A DNA stretch of 64,000 bases, taken from assembly GCF_027484365.1 (NCBI RefSeq), contig NZ_JAIXTC010000007.1, positions 216,323-280,322 on the forward strand, written 5' to 3'. Both the position numbers and the translations under genes were made by a program. Shown here piece by piece: positions 1 through 8,263 of this stretch. Within the stretch, counting starts at the first letter, position 1, and every line of letters starts with the position of its first letter. Origin of the DNA: Brevundimonas sp. (lineage in GTDB: Bacteria > Pseudomonadota > Alphaproteobacteria > Caulobacterales > Caulobacteraceae). The notes under the pieces were generated by a model. It did no database searches and had not been told where the DNA came from. It was given only the letters and a program-made list of their open reading frames with translations.

Positions 1-5
1 CCGGC

Positions 6-785
6 GTGCGGCGAGTGGCGCGCGACCTGGACTATGGCGAAGACCCGCGCCAGAGGTTCGATATCTATGCCCCGGGTTCGGCGGGCAGGGGATCTCCGCT
101 GCCGGTGCTGGTCTTCTTCTACGGCGGCGGCTGGGATTCCGGGTCGAAGGACCTTTACGGCTGGGCGGCCCAGGCGCTGGCGGCCCGGGGATTCGTGGTC
201 GCCATCGCCGACTACCGGCTGGTTCCCGAGGTCCTGTTCCCGGACTTCATCGAGGACGCGGCCGCCGCCACCGCACGCGTGGCTGAGGTCGCGGCGCAGT
301 ACAGCGGCGATCCGGCGCGGCTGGGCGTCCTGGGTCATTCGGCGGGCGCCCATCTGGCCATGATGATCACGCTGGACCGACGCTATATGGCGGCCGTCGG
401 TCAGCCGGACCTGATCAAGGCGGCGGCGGGACTGGCCGGGCCCTACGACTTCCTGCCGTTCGACGTGGCGTCCTCGATCAACGCCTTCGGCCAGGCGCCC
501 GACCCGGAGCAGACCCAGCCGCTTCATTTCGCCCGCGCCGACGCCCCGCCCCTGTGGCTGGGCCACGGCACGGCCGACGTCATCGTCCATGAGGAGGACA
601 CCCGCCTGCTGGAAGCCCGGATGCTTGAACTGGGCGGGCGCTGCGAGGCGAAACTCTATCCCGGACTCAGCCACGAGGACCTGATCGCGACCTTCTCTCC
701 GCTGTTCCGCAAGAAGGCGCCGGTGTTGGCCGACGTTTCCGGCTTCTTCCATCATCGGCTGGGCCAGGTCGCCGGCGGCGGGTAA
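6..785 (+). CDS. alpha/beta hydrolase, carboxylesterase-like (5' end probably outside window)
   Basis: A serine hydrolase of the alpha/beta fold, probably an esterase of the BD-FAE/kynurenine-formamidase-like group. An oxyanion-loop motif FYGGGW lies near residue 39, with Tyr where most relatives have His. The nucleophile elbow GHSAG puts the catalytic Ser at residue 112, and D191 (GTADV) and H223 (GLSHED) complete a plausible triad. The GTG at position 6 is only the first start in the window. The frame is open to the edge, so a signal peptide or extra N-terminus may lie upstream. Substrate unknown. Confidence 0.75.
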   Translation: MRRVARDLDYGEDPRQRFDIYAPGSAGRGSPLPVLVFFYGGGWDSGSKDLYGWAAQALAARGFVVAIADYRLVPEVLFPDFIEDAAAATARVAEVAAQYSGDPARLGVLGHSAGAHLAMMITLDRRYMAAVGQPDLIKAAAGLAGPYDFLPFDVASSINAFGQAPDPEQTQPLHFARADAPPLWLGHGTADVIVHEEDTRLLEARMLELGGRCEAKLYPGLSHEDLIATFSPLFRKKAPVLADVSGFFHHRLGQVAGGG

Positions 786-851
786 CGGACGCTCACACAA
801 GATGAAGCGTGGCTGTCTCGCCAGCGCCATGATGATCCGCTAGAGGAGGTC

Positions 852-2306
852 ATGACAGAACAGAAAAACGGGGCGCTGTCGGCGCCCGAGGCGCTGGATC
901 GCCTCGAACAGCTCTACACCCAGTCCGTCGCCGCCCTGAGGGGCGCGGTCCGCACCTTCCTCGCCACCGGCGAGCGGGCGGATCCCGATGCAAGGGCCAA
1001 CGGCCTCTTCTCCTACCCCTCGCTGAAGATCAGCTGGTTCGGCGACCGGCCGACCCATCTGCCGATCCGGTCCTATGCCCGGATGTCGCGCCAGGGCGTC
1101 TACTCGACGACCGTCACCCGGCCGGACCTGTACCGCCCCTATCTGATGGAGCAACTGACCCTGCTGCAGCAGGACTACGACGTCGCCTTCGAGGTCGGGC
1201 CGTCGGAGCAGGAAATCCCCTTCCCCTATGTGCTCGACGGATCGGACGTGGTGCTGGACCCGTCGCAGACGGCGGCCATCGCACGTTACTTCCCGACCAC
1301 GGACCTGGCCCATATCGGCGACGAGATCTCCGACGGCCTGTTCGATCTGGACGAGGACTTCCCCCTGTCGCAGTTCGACGGGCTGCGCACCGACTTCTCG
1401 CTGGCGCGGCTGCGGCACTACACCGGCACGCCGGTCGAGGACGTCCAGTCCTACATCCTGTTCACCAACTACAACCGCTACGTCGACGACTTCGTGCGCT
1501 GGGCCTGCGAGCAGTTGAAGGACCCGAACAGCATCTACGAGACCCTGTCGTGCGCCGGCGGTCTGGTGATCACGCGCGACACGGCGGACGCCGATGCGGT
1601 GATGGATGCGGCCTGGAAGAAGCACCAGATGCCCGCCTATCACCTGACCGCGCCCGGCCATGAAGGCATCACCCTGGTCAACATCGGGGTCGGACCGTCG
1701 AACGCCAAGACCATCTGCGACCACCTGGCGGTGACCCGGCCGCACGCCTGGATGATGATCGGCCACTGCGGCGGGCTGCGCCCGTCCCAGACGATCGGCG
1801 ACTACGTCCTGGCCCACGCCTATCTGCGCGACGACCACGTGCTGGACGCGGTCCTGCCGCCCGACATCCCCATCCCCTCGATCGCCGAGGTCCAGCGCGC
1901 TCTTTATGACGCCGCCAAGATGGTCTCGGGCGCGCCGGGCGAGGAGGTCAAGCGCCGTCTGCGGACGGGCACCGTGGTCACCACCGACGACCGGAACTGG
2001 GAGCTCCGCTATTCCAAGTCGGCGCTGCGCTTCAACCAGTCGCGGGCCGTGGCCATCGACATGGAGAGCGCCACGATCGCGGCCCAGGGCTATCGTTTCC
2101 GCGTGCCCTACGGGACCTTGCTGTGCGTTTCTGACAAGCCGCTGCACGGCGAAATCAAGCTGCCCGGCCAGGCCAACCGCTTCTACGAGGGCTCGATCTC
2201 CGAGCATCTGCAGATCGGGATCCAGGCCATCGATTTGTTGCGCAAGGAAGGGGCCAGCCTCCACTCCCGCAAGCTGCGTGCCTTCGACGAGCCGCCGTTC
2301 CGCTGA
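852..2306 (+). CDS. amn: AMP nucleosidase
   Basis: Hydrolyses AMP to adenine and ribose 5-phosphate, a purine-salvage and adenylate-level control reaction in the cytosol. The 484 residues match the usual Amn length. An N-terminal Amn-specific domain (about residues 1-180) precedes a nucleoside-phosphorylase-fold domain with GHCGGLRPSQTIGDYV near residue 302 and DMESA near residue 402, the conserved nucleoside-binding Met-Glu pair. A strong AGGAGGT ribosome site sits just before the ATG. It stands alone, about 70 nt after the esterase. Assignment is by clear family resemblance along the whole length. Confidence 0.93.
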   Translation: MTEQKNGALSAPEALDRLEQLYTQSVAALRGAVRTFLATGERADPDARANGLFSYPSLKISWFGDRPTHLPIRSYARMSRQGVYSTTVTRPDLYRPYLMEQLTLLQQDYDVAFEVGPSEQEIPFPYVLDGSDVVLDPSQTAAIARYFPTTDLAHIGDEISDGLFDLDEDFPLSQFDGLRTDFSLARLRHYTGTPVEDVQSYILFTNYNRYVDDFVRWACEQLKDPNSIYETLSCAGGLVITRDTADADAVMDAAWKKHQMPAYHLTAPGHEGITLVNIGVGPSNAKTICDHLAVTRPHAWMMIGHCGGLRPSQTIGDYVLAHAYLRDDHVLDAVLPPDIPIPSIAEVQRALYDAAKMVSGAPGEEVKRRLRTGTVVTTDDRNWELRYSKSALRFNQSRAVAIDMESATIAAQGYRFRVPYGTLLCVSDKPLHGEIKLPGQANRFYEGSISEHLQIGIQAIDLLRKEGASLHSRKLRAFDEPPFR

Positions 2307-2338
2307 TCGATCCGGCTCGTCCGGACGAAAAACACCCT

Positions 2339-2371
2339 GACGAAACGGACGAAACGGACGAAGCGGACGAG
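2339..2371 (+). repeat. 9-bp tandem repeat array (GACGAAACG-type)
   Basis: Three and a half direct copies of a nonamer: GACGAAACG, GACGAAACG, GACGAAGCG, GACGAG. It lies about 30 nt after the amn stop and follows the string GGACGAAAAACACC. The same nonamer family, with the same neighbouring GGTGTTTT string on the complementary strand, recurs at 52042-52135 and 63148-63180. Function unknown. Confidence 0.8.
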
Positions 2372-2469
2372 ATTTCCTTTGCTCTGCTGCGGGCGAAGGC
2401 CCGGATTGCGAGCATTATAGTCCGGCCGGGAGGGGCGCCTGACAAAAGGGGTCTCTTCAGGGCCGGGCC

Positions 2470-2508
2470 CTGAATTCAAAGGCGGATTCCGGGGATGTGT
2501 TGATGGGT
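2470..2508 (+). repeat. 39-bp dispersed intergenic repeat, copy 1
   Basis: This 39-bp stretch ending in GATGTGTTGATGGGT matches 63331-63369 at 33 of 39 positions. At both loci it sits 100-150 bp from a nonamer array and just beyond the 3' end of a minus-strand gene, so the array and this block may form one composite element. Confidence 0.7.
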
Positions 2509-2522
2509 ATGGGGCGTCCAGA

Positions 2523-2540
2523 CCTCTCCGCCGGGAGAGG
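2523..2540 (-). terminator. small palindrome after methyltransferase stop
   Basis: A 7-bp stem CCTCTCC/GGAGAGG with a 4-nt loop begins 2 nt beyond the stop of the minus-strand methyltransferase. There is no T-run after it, so it may be a processing or stabilising hairpin rather than an intrinsic terminator. Confidence 0.35.
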
Positions 2541-2542
2541 GT

Positions 2543-3289
2543 TCAGCGTTTCCGGAACAGGTAGAGGCCGAAGCTGAGCCAGGGGCGGCCGAAGTCGAAG
2601 GTCGCCTTCGTCAGGTCGGCGCGCTGGCGGATCGAAGCGGCGGCCGGGTCGTCGGGATACCGCTCCAGCCAGTCCCGGACCCGCGCGTCGGCGCCGTCGA
2701 AGAAGGCGTCCCAGTCGGCGTCCGGTGCGATTTCGGCCGATATGACGTCCAGCCCGGCGCTTTCCGCCGCCGCCAGCCAGCCTTCGTGGGCGGCGTAGTC
2801 GCCGGTGGCTCCGATCACCTGACGCAGCGGCTCCGGCGGTTCGCCCTTCCAGGTCAGGTCGCCCCACAGGAGCCAGCCGGGCGAGGCCAGCCGAGACGCC
2901 AGTCGCGCGAAGATGTCGGTCGCCGAGCGGATGCCCGGGCCTGCCGGTTCGGTTGACCCGAGCGCCACGATCAGGTCGGCCGGCGCGAGACGGTCGAGGG
3001 CGGTGGCCGAGCCCTCCGCGATGACCGTGACCCGGTCGGTGACGCCCGAGGCTCCCGCGCGGTCGCGGATCATGTCGGCCATGTCGGGATAGCGTTCGAT
3101 CGCCTGCACCCGCAGGCCGAACGTCCGTGCGAGGGCGATCGAGACCCCGCCCGCGCCGGCGCCGATGTCCAGCGCCGAAGCGCCGTCCGTCAGGCCGGTC
3201 CGGGCGACGAGCGCCAGGATGGCGTCGAGGGTCACGGGGTTGGCGACCGCAAATCCGGCATAGGCGATGCTGTGGTAGGTCGGCGTCAT
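2543..3289 (-). CDS. class I SAM-dependent methyltransferase
   Basis: A 248-residue Rossmann-fold methyltransferase. Motif I, ALDIGAGAGGVS, spans residues 39-50 and binds S-adenosylmethionine. A following acidic loop, QAIERYPD, is typical of motif II. The C-terminal half carries aromatic and acidic residues but no recognisable substrate domain, so the methyl acceptor (small molecule or protein) cannot be named. It is divergent from the membrane-protein genes starting at 3398, with about 110 bp between them. Confidence 0.75.
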   Translation of the reverse strand: MTPTYHSIAYAGFAVANPVTLDAILALVARTGLTDGASALDIGAGAGGVSIALARTFGLRVQAIERYPDMADMIRDRAGASGVTDRVTVIAEGSATALDRLAPADLIVALGSTEPAGPGIRSATDIFARLASRLASPGWLLWGDLTWKGEPPEPLRQVIGATGDYAAHEGWLAAAESAGLDVISAEIAPDADWDAFFDGADARVRDWLERYPDDPAAASIRQRADLTKATFDFGRPWLSFGLYLFRKR

Positions 3290-3340
3290 CGGCCGGTTCT
3301 AGCCGAGCCGGATCGACCGTGCATCCGGCGAGAAGAAAGA

Positions 3341-3357
3341 ACTTTACAACACAAAGT
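3341..3357. promoter_or_regulatory. candidate operator, imperfect palindrome ACTTT-N7-AAAGT
   Basis: ACTTT and AAAGT are inverted half-sites with a 7-nt AT-rich spacer, 41 nt before the ATG of the membrane-protein gene. It is the only strongly AT-rich patch in the divergent region. The winged-helix regulator encoded at 4624-4926 in the same gene set is the obvious candidate ligand. This is inference from position and symmetry only. Confidence 0.35.
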
Positions 3358-3397
3358 GCATGTGGGATTGAGGCTCATCAACAACGGACGCCCCGCG

Positions 3398-3970
3398 ATG
3401 ACCGCCACGACCTTTGATCCTGTTTCCGGTGCGATCGGCCAGCCGACGCTGCGCGTCGCGGCCGGTCGTAACCTGATCGCGGCCGGCGCGATCTTCGGCG
3501 CAGCCAACCTGTTTCAATGGGGCGTGTTGAGCGGCGCCCTGCACCTGCATCCCGCAATGCTGTCCCTGAGCTGGCCGGCGGCGGCCGCCGCCTTCATCAT
3601 CATCGTGCGACGCCTGCGTGCCGCCGGCGGTGAACCGGCGAAGCGCGCCGCTTCATGGTCGCGCTGGTCGATCCTGTTCCAGATCGTCGCGGCGGCGTCG
3701 CTGGCGGTGGCGTCCGGCGTAACGCAAAACTGGGGCCTGATGATGTGGACGTCGCCGGTCGGTCTCGCCTTCTACGGCGTCGCATGGACCGTTGCTGCGG
3801 TCCGGGGCGGGCCGGGCTGGATGGTCGGGGTTGCGGCCGGCGCCCTTTGCGGCGCGATCGGCGTCGCCGCACTGGTCGGGACGCCGACCCAATACCTGGC
3901 CTATGCCTGCGGCCTGGTCGCCTTCGCCTTCATCCCCGGTCTGGCGCTGGCCTACGGCCGCGCACGCTGA
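3398..3970 (+). CDS. multi-spanning membrane protein, unknown function (paralogue 1)
   Basis: Not recognised as a named family. The 190-residue product starts at the ATG reading MTATTFDP. Most of it is hydrophobic, with about five or six likely membrane segments. Its first segment, IFGAANLFQWGVLSG, resembles LIYGAASLLQWAALTG of the next gene, so the two are paralogues. Spacing and order (membrane protein, membrane protein, DNA-binding protein) suggest one transcript in which the regulator controls its own membrane partners. Confidence 0.7.
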   Translation: MTATTFDPVSGAIGQPTLRVAAGRNLIAAGAIFGAANLFQWGVLSGALHLHPAMLSLSWPAAAAAFIIIVRRLRAAGGEPAKRAASWSRWSILFQIVAAASLAVASGVTQNWGLMMWTSPVGLAFYGVAWTVAAVRGGPGWMVGVAAGALCGAIGVAALVGTPTQYLAYACGLVAFAFIPGLALAYGRAR

Positions 3971-3997
3971 ACCGGACTCGTATACGGAACCCTGAGC

Positions 3998-4621
3998 ATG
4001 ACCGAACCCCATAACGACACCGCCGACATCGCCTGGCTGAGGACCCTCGCCGCCGAGAGCGCCCGGACACCCTATCGAGGGGGCTCCGCCATGGTTTCCG
4101 CCGGCCTGATCTACGGCGCGGCCAGCCTGCTGCAATGGGCGGCCCTCACCGGGCTGGTGTCCCGCGACCTGACCGCAAACGGCGTCCAGTGGCTGGTGGC
4201 GACCGTTCTCTTTCTCGCGACCCTGCCGATCCTGATCTGGCGGATGAAGGGCGCGGCCGGGGTCAGAACCACCGCCAATCGGGTGGTCAGCACGGTCTGG
4301 GGCTGCGTCGGCTGGTCGATCTTCGTCCTGTTCGCCTGTATGGCCATCAGGGACGCTCGGCTGGGCGGCGGCGTGGACGTGGGAGCCTTCTGGCTGGTGC
4401 CCTCCATCATCATGGTCTTCTACGCCCTCGGCTGGGCGGTGACGGCGAGCCTGTATGGCAACGGCCGCCTGTGGTGGCTGAGCATCGGGTCCTTTGTCGC
4501 GGCTGCGGCCCTGGCCGCCCTGACGGGAGACGCCGGCCTGTATCTCGGTTACGCCGTCGCCCTGTTCCTGCTGATGGCGCTGCCCGGCTATCTGCTGATG
4601 CGCGTCGCGAAGCGGGGCTGA
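3998..4621 (+). CDS. multi-spanning membrane protein, unknown function (paralogue 2)
   Basis: A 207-residue integral membrane protein 27 nt after its paralogue. A soluble N-terminus of about 35 residues precedes five or six hydrophobic segments. The shared GAA(N/S)L(F/L)QW motif in the first segment marks the duplication, while the rest has diverged strongly. The stop is followed within 2 nt by the start of the winged-helix regulator, implying translational coupling. No transport or enzyme signature was seen. Confidence 0.72.
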   Translation: MTEPHNDTADIAWLRTLAAESARTPYRGGSAMVSAGLIYGAASLLQWAALTGLVSRDLTANGVQWLVATVLFLATLPILIWRMKGAAGVRTTANRVVSTVWGCVGWSIFVLFACMAIRDARLGGGVDVGAFWLVPSIIMVFYALGWAVTASLYGNGRLWWLSIGSFVAAAALAALTGDAGLYLGYAVALFLLMALPGYLLMRVAKRG

Positions 4622-4623
4622 GG

Positions 4624-4926
4624 ATGGCCGACGATTTCGATATCGGCCGGATCGACGACGTCATTCACGGACGGGTCCGGCTCGGCATCATGGCCGCCCT
4701 GTCCGGCGTCGAGAGCGCGGACTTCGGCACGCTGAAGGCGCGGCTGCAGACGACCGACGGCAATCTGTCGGTCCATTTGCGGAAGCTGGAGGAGGCGGGC
4801 TTCGTCGCCGTGACCAAGCGGTTTGTGGGTCGAAAGCCCCTGACCGAGGCCTCGATGACCGAGACGGGCAGGGCGGCCTTCCTCGCCTATCTGGACGCCA
4901 TGGCCGGGCTGGTCGGGCCCCGCTGA
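4624..4926 (+). CDS. winged-helix transcriptional regulator (HTH_34/MarR-like)
   Basis: A 100-residue single-domain DNA-binding protein. The segment IHGRVRLGIMAALS followed by LQTTDGNLSVHLRKLEEAGF is the typical recognition-helix layout of small regulators in the PF13601 group; these usually act alone without a sensor domain. It begins 2 nt after the second membrane protein and so is probably co-transcribed with both. Likely an autoregulator of this operon, possibly through the palindrome at 3341-3357 (inference). Confidence 0.8.
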   Translation: MADDFDIGRIDDVIHGRVRLGIMAALSGVESADFGTLKARLQTTDGNLSVHLRKLEEAGFVAVTKRFVGRKPLTEASMTETGRAAFLAYLDAMAGLVGPR

Positions 4927-4945
4927 AACACCCTATAGGGAGGCC

Positions 4946-5725
4946 ATGACCTCCCGCATCCACACCTTCGACGCGCTTGATAATTTTCGCGACTACGGCG
5001 GGTATGACACCGCCGCCGGCCGGGCTCTGAAGACGGGCCGGCTCTTCCGCTCGGCGCACCAGGCTTCGGTATCCGAAGCGGACCTGGAACGGCTTGCGGC
5101 GCTCGACCTCGGCCTTGTCGTCGATTTGCGCCGGCCGGTCGAGCGCCGGAGACAGCCGTCGAAGCGGGCCGCCAACTTTTCCGGTCAGGTGTTCGAGAGC
5201 GACCTCGACGAGCGGGGCGAGGCGCCGCACATCACCTTCCTCAAGACGGCCGACCTGACGCCGGACTCGGGCCGACGGTTCATGACCGACACCTATCGTG
5301 AGCTTCCCTTCGCACCGGCGCACATCGACCTGTTCAGCCGGTATTTCCGTGCTCTCGGCGAGACCGACCGGCCGGTGCTGATCCATTGCGCCGCGGGCAA
5401 GGACCGGACGGGCATGCTGGCGGCCCTGACCCATCATCTGCTGGGCGTCGGTCACGACGATCTGGTGGAGGATTATCTCCTGACCAACACGGCAGTAGAT
5501 CTGGTCGGCCGGGCCCCGGGTATCGCCGAACAGCTGAAGGGTTTCACCGGACGCGAGGCGTCGCACGACGCCGTGGTCGCCTTCATGGGGGTCGAACCGG
5601 CCTATCTGGACGCGGCCATCGCCGCGATCACCGAACGACACGGGTCCATCGACGCCTATCTGGAACAGGCGCTCGGCGTCGACGCCGCCCTGCGCGACCG
5701 CATCCAGGAGCGGCTGGCGGCGTGA
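4946..5725 (+). CDS. tyrosine-protein phosphatase (Y_phosphatase3 family)
   Basis: A 259-residue phosphatase with the Cys-loop signature HCAAGKDRTGM: the nucleophile is C148 and the phosphate-binding Arg is R154. NFRDYGGY at residues 13-20 is the N-terminal motif of the PF13350 family, whose members remove phosphate from phosphotyrosine or lipid/nucleotide substrates. No signal peptide is seen, so it should be cytosolic. Its TGA overlaps a GTG that could start the downstream pabB gene. Physiological substrate unknown. Confidence 0.85.
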   Translation: MTSRIHTFDALDNFRDYGGYDTAAGRALKTGRLFRSAHQASVSEADLERLAALDLGLVVDLRRPVERRRQPSKRAANFSGQVFESDLDERGEAPHITFLKTADLTPDSGRRFMTDTYRELPFAPAHIDLFSRYFRALGETDRPVLIHCAAGKDRTGMLAALTHHLLGVGHDDLVEDYLLTNTAVDLVGRAPGIAEQLKGFTGREASHDAVVAFMGVEPAYLDAAIAAITERHGSIDAYLEQALGVDAALRDRIQERLAA

Positions 5726-5727
5726 CC

Positions 5728-7026
5728 ATGACCGTCCGCGTCGTCCGGGTGCTGGACTGGGTCGAGCCCCTGGCCGTGTCGGCCGGGCTGGCGGATCGGG
5801 AGGGGGCCCTGTGCCTGCTGTCCGACGGAGGCCCCAATGGGCGGCTGTCCTGGGTCGCCTGCGACCCGGACCGGATCGTGACGACACGGATGGAGGCGGA
5901 TTCGCCCTTCGCCGCCCTGGCCGGGGAGGGGATGGACCGGTTCGTGCTCGGGCTGGCGACCTATGACGCCGGGGCCCGGCCCGCGACCGGAGACCGGGGG
6001 GCCTCGCCGGGCGACTGGCCGGATCTGATGCTGGCCCGCTATCCGGCCATGCTGGTCTTCGATCATGAGGCGGGGACGGTCTCGGCCGTCGGGTTGGGAC
6101 CGGACGAGGCCGGGGCGGCCGCGGCCGCGGACGCAGCCGCCAACTGGATCGACGTCGCGATGCCGGTTCAGCCCGGCAGCAGCCCGGCCGCGCGCTTCGA
6201 GCCCGAGCGGCCGGACGAGGCCTATACCGCCGCCGTCGCGGACGTCGTGGCGCGGATCGCGGCCGGCGAACTGTTCCAGGCCAATATCGCCCGGGCCTGG
6301 GGCGGCGTGCTCGAACCGGAGGTCGACCCGTTCGCCGTTTTCGTCCGGCTGGCGGGGGGGACGGCGCCCTACAGCGCCTTCTGGCGGGTCGGGGCGCGGG
6401 TGCTGGTGTCGAACTCGCCCGAGCTCTTCCTCACCTTCGATCCCCGGACCCGGCGGATCGAGACCCGGCCGATCAAGGGCACGCGCCCCCGAGACCCGGA
6501 TCCCCGGATCGATGCGGCGAACGCGGCCGAACTGGTCGCCAGCGCCAAGGATCGGGCCGAGAACCTGATGATCGTCGACCTGATGCGCAACGACCTGTCG
6601 CGGGTCGCCCGACCGGGTTCGGTCGCGGCCGAGAAATTGTTCGAGCTCGAGAGCTTCGCCACCGTCCACCATCTGGTCTCCACAGTGACCGGCGAGGCCG
6701 CAGCGGATGTGGGGCCGGCCGAGGTGCTGGCAGCGTCCTTCCCGCCGGGCTCGATCACGGGCGCTCCGAAGCATCAGGCCATGCGGGTGATCGCGGAACA
6801 CGAAGGGCCGCGCGGCGCCTGGTGCGGCAGCCTGTTCCTGCTGGACGACGCCGGCGCCCTGACGGCCTCGGTCCTGATCCGGACGATCGCCTTCTGGCGC
6901 GAGGGCGAGACATGGGCGTTCCGGACCCTGGCCGGGGCAGGGATCGTGGCGGACAGCGACCCGATTTCGGAGCTTCAGGAAACGGACATCAAGATCGCCG
7001 CGATCCGCCGGGCGCTTGTCGGCTAG
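5728..7026 (+). CDS. pabB: aminodeoxychorismate synthase component I
   Basis: Converts chorismate plus ammonia to 4-amino-4-deoxychorismate for folate. The 432-residue chorismate-binding domain contains SNSPELFL, PIKGTRPR and GSITGAPKHQAM. The Lys in PIKGT (K250) is the residue that separates PabB from anthranilate synthase, which has Ala there. There is no fused lyase or glutaminase domain, so PabA and PabC must be encoded elsewhere. The ATG at 5728 was chosen; a GTG at 5722 overlapping the phosphatase stop is an equally possible start. Confidence 0.88.
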   Translation: MTVRVVRVLDWVEPLAVSAGLADREGALCLLSDGGPNGRLSWVACDPDRIVTTRMEADSPFAALAGEGMDRFVLGLATYDAGARPATGDRGASPGDWPDLMLARYPAMLVFDHEAGTVSAVGLGPDEAGAAAAADAAANWIDVAMPVQPGSSPAARFEPERPDEAYTAAVADVVARIAAGELFQANIARAWGGVLEPEVDPFAVFVRLAGGTAPYSAFWRVGARVLVSNSPELFLTFDPRTRRIETRPIKGTRPRDPDPRIDAANAAELVASAKDRAENLMIVDLMRNDLSRVARPGSVAAEKLFELESFATVHHLVSTVTGEAAADVGPAEVLAASFPPGSITGAPKHQAMRVIAEHEGPRGAWCGSLFLLDDAGALTASVLIRTIAFWREGETWAFRTLAGAGIVADSDPISELQETDIKIAAIRRALVG

Positions 7027-7034
7027 GGCCGGCA

Positions 7035-7166
7035 GAGCATGATCGCTTGAGACAGAACCGCAACGCGGTTCTGGCAAAGGCGTGAATCATGCTCTCGCTC
7101 ATATCTGGAACCTGATTCACCGCATCGGCGGAATCGCGTAGCGATTCCTCCTCAACGGATCAGGCT
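7035..7166. repeat. mosaic palindromic intergenic element
   Basis: Contains a 9-bp stem with a 3-nt loop (7053-7073, CAGAACCGC/GCGGTTCTG). Outer inverted arms GAGCATGAT (7035-7043) and ATCATGCTC (7086-7094) enclose it. A second hairpin, GGAATCGC-gta-GCGATTCC, lies at 7130-7148. It fills the gap between the convergent pabB and tadE-like genes. The structure is that of a REP/MITE-like element that could also terminate both transcripts. Confidence 0.75.
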
Positions 7167-7712
7167 CTAGCAGTTGGTGCAGGGGATCGTGTTCACCAGT
7201 CGCGGTCGCAGCCAGTAGGTGTGGCTGAACTGCTTTGTCGTCAGGACCTGGCTGAGCGGCGAGACATAGTCGTAGGTCCCCTCGCTCATGATGATGCTCT
7301 CGCCGTTCTCGATCAGGCCTGCGGGAACTGTTACGGTCCCTGTCCGCGCGGTCATGCCCCGGCCACGGCTCCAGGTCACCCGCGCCACGCCGTCGGTTCC
7401 CCGGGTGATGGCTGTCACCCGCAGCTTCAGCGCGCTGTCCGGGAAGGGCGCGAGCACCAGGCTGCCGACGGCGAAGGTGTCGTCGATCAGGGCCGTGTCG
7501 ACGGTCTGGTACTGGGCCACGATGTCGGCGACCTGGGAGGTCGAGTGCCCCATGCGGCGCTGGGCCATATAGGCCTGGCAGAACTCGGCCAGACCGAAAT
7601 AGATCAGGATCAGAACGGGGGCGAGCAGGGCGAACTCGACGGCCGACACGCCGGACCCGTCGCGACCGAAGCGGCGCAGGAAGCCGAGGCTGGCGGAGCG
7701 GCGCGGTCTCAC
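7167..7712 (-). CDS. TadE-like minor pseudopilin
   Basis: A 181-residue pilus-assembly protein. After a basic N-terminus, GVSAVEFALLAPVLI begins a single hydrophobic helix near residue 21, with the conserved Glu at residue 26 as in TadE/TadF prepilins. The GTG start overlaps the TGA of the upstream tadE-like gene (GTGA), indicating translational coupling. Two Cys near the C-terminus (IPCTNC) could form a disulfide outside the membrane. It probably primes or caps the Flp pilus built by the cpa genes on the opposite strand. Confidence 0.8.
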   Translation of the reverse strand: MRPRRSASLGFLRRFGRDGSGVSAVEFALLAPVLILIYFGLAEFCQAYMAQRRMGHSTSQVADIVAQYQTVDTALIDDTFAVGSLVLAPFPDSALKLRVTAITRGTDGVARVTWSRGRGMTARTGTVTVPAGLIENGESIIMSEGTYDYVSPLSQVLTTKQFSHTYWLRPRLVNTIPCTNC

Positions 7713-8260
7713 GGCGTCGACCCCCGGTAGGGTTCGTTGCGGAAGGCGGTGGCGACCGAGATCACGGCGTCGCCGGAGTTCAGTCGGGACATGGCCTGCT
7801 GCATGAAGGGCGTCACCAGCGGCTGGGTGTACCAGACCCGCACGAGCATGAGGTCGCCGGGCTGGCCGCGGTCGTAGTCGAGGTCGCCGGTGTTGAAGAC
7901 GCCGTTGCTGATCGGGCTGTCCGGGATGCCGTCGGTGAACTGGGGCATGACCCGGACATCGACCTGGGCGCGGCTGGCGCAGTCGCCCTGGAAGGCGCTC
8001 ATCTCGGCGCAGAGGGCGGTCTTGAACTGGGCCGCAGAGATATTGCCGGTGTCGGCCTGACCGGTACGGACCAGCCGGCTGGCGCTCAGCACGGCGTTCT
8101 CGAGCGTGGAGTCGATCAGGAAGACCAGACCGAGCTCCAGCACCGCGAAGATCATGAAGAAGAAGGGGGCCGCGACCATGGCGAACTCGACCGCCGCGGC
8201 GCCTTCGCGACGGGGGCGGGGGGCGGCCCGGCCGCGCCTGCGGAACAGGGACCGGCTCAT
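7709..8260 (-). CDS. TadE-like minor pseudopilin
   Basis: A 183-residue TadE-family protein. A strongly basic leader precedes GAAAVEFAMVAAPFFFMIF (residues 20-38), the prepilin-type helix with Glu at residue 25. The remaining 140 residues are periplasmic, with one Cys in each of two segments that may pair. It is the middle gene of a three-gene minus-strand operon transcribed away from the pilin cluster and overlaps its downstream neighbour by 4 nt. Confidence 0.82.
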   Translation of the reverse strand: MSRSLFRRRGRAAPRPRREGAAAVEFAMVAAPFFFMIFAVLELGLVFLIDSTLENAVLSASRLVRTGQADTGNISAAQFKTALCAEMSAFQGDCASRAQVDVRVMPQFTDGIPDSPISNGVFNTGDLDYDRGQPGDLMLVRVWYTQPLVTPFMQQAMSRLNSGDAVISVATAFRNEPYRGSTP

Positions 8261-8263
8261 GGA

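Noticed and set aside
840..2264. 474-codon frame antisense to amn
   Set aside because: Covers a well-matched AMP nucleosidase gene on the plus strand and has no recognisable domain.
5722..5727. GTG start for pabB overlapping the phosphatase stop
   Set aside because: Kept as an alternative; the ATG at 5728 is preferred, though the GTGA overlap is plausible.
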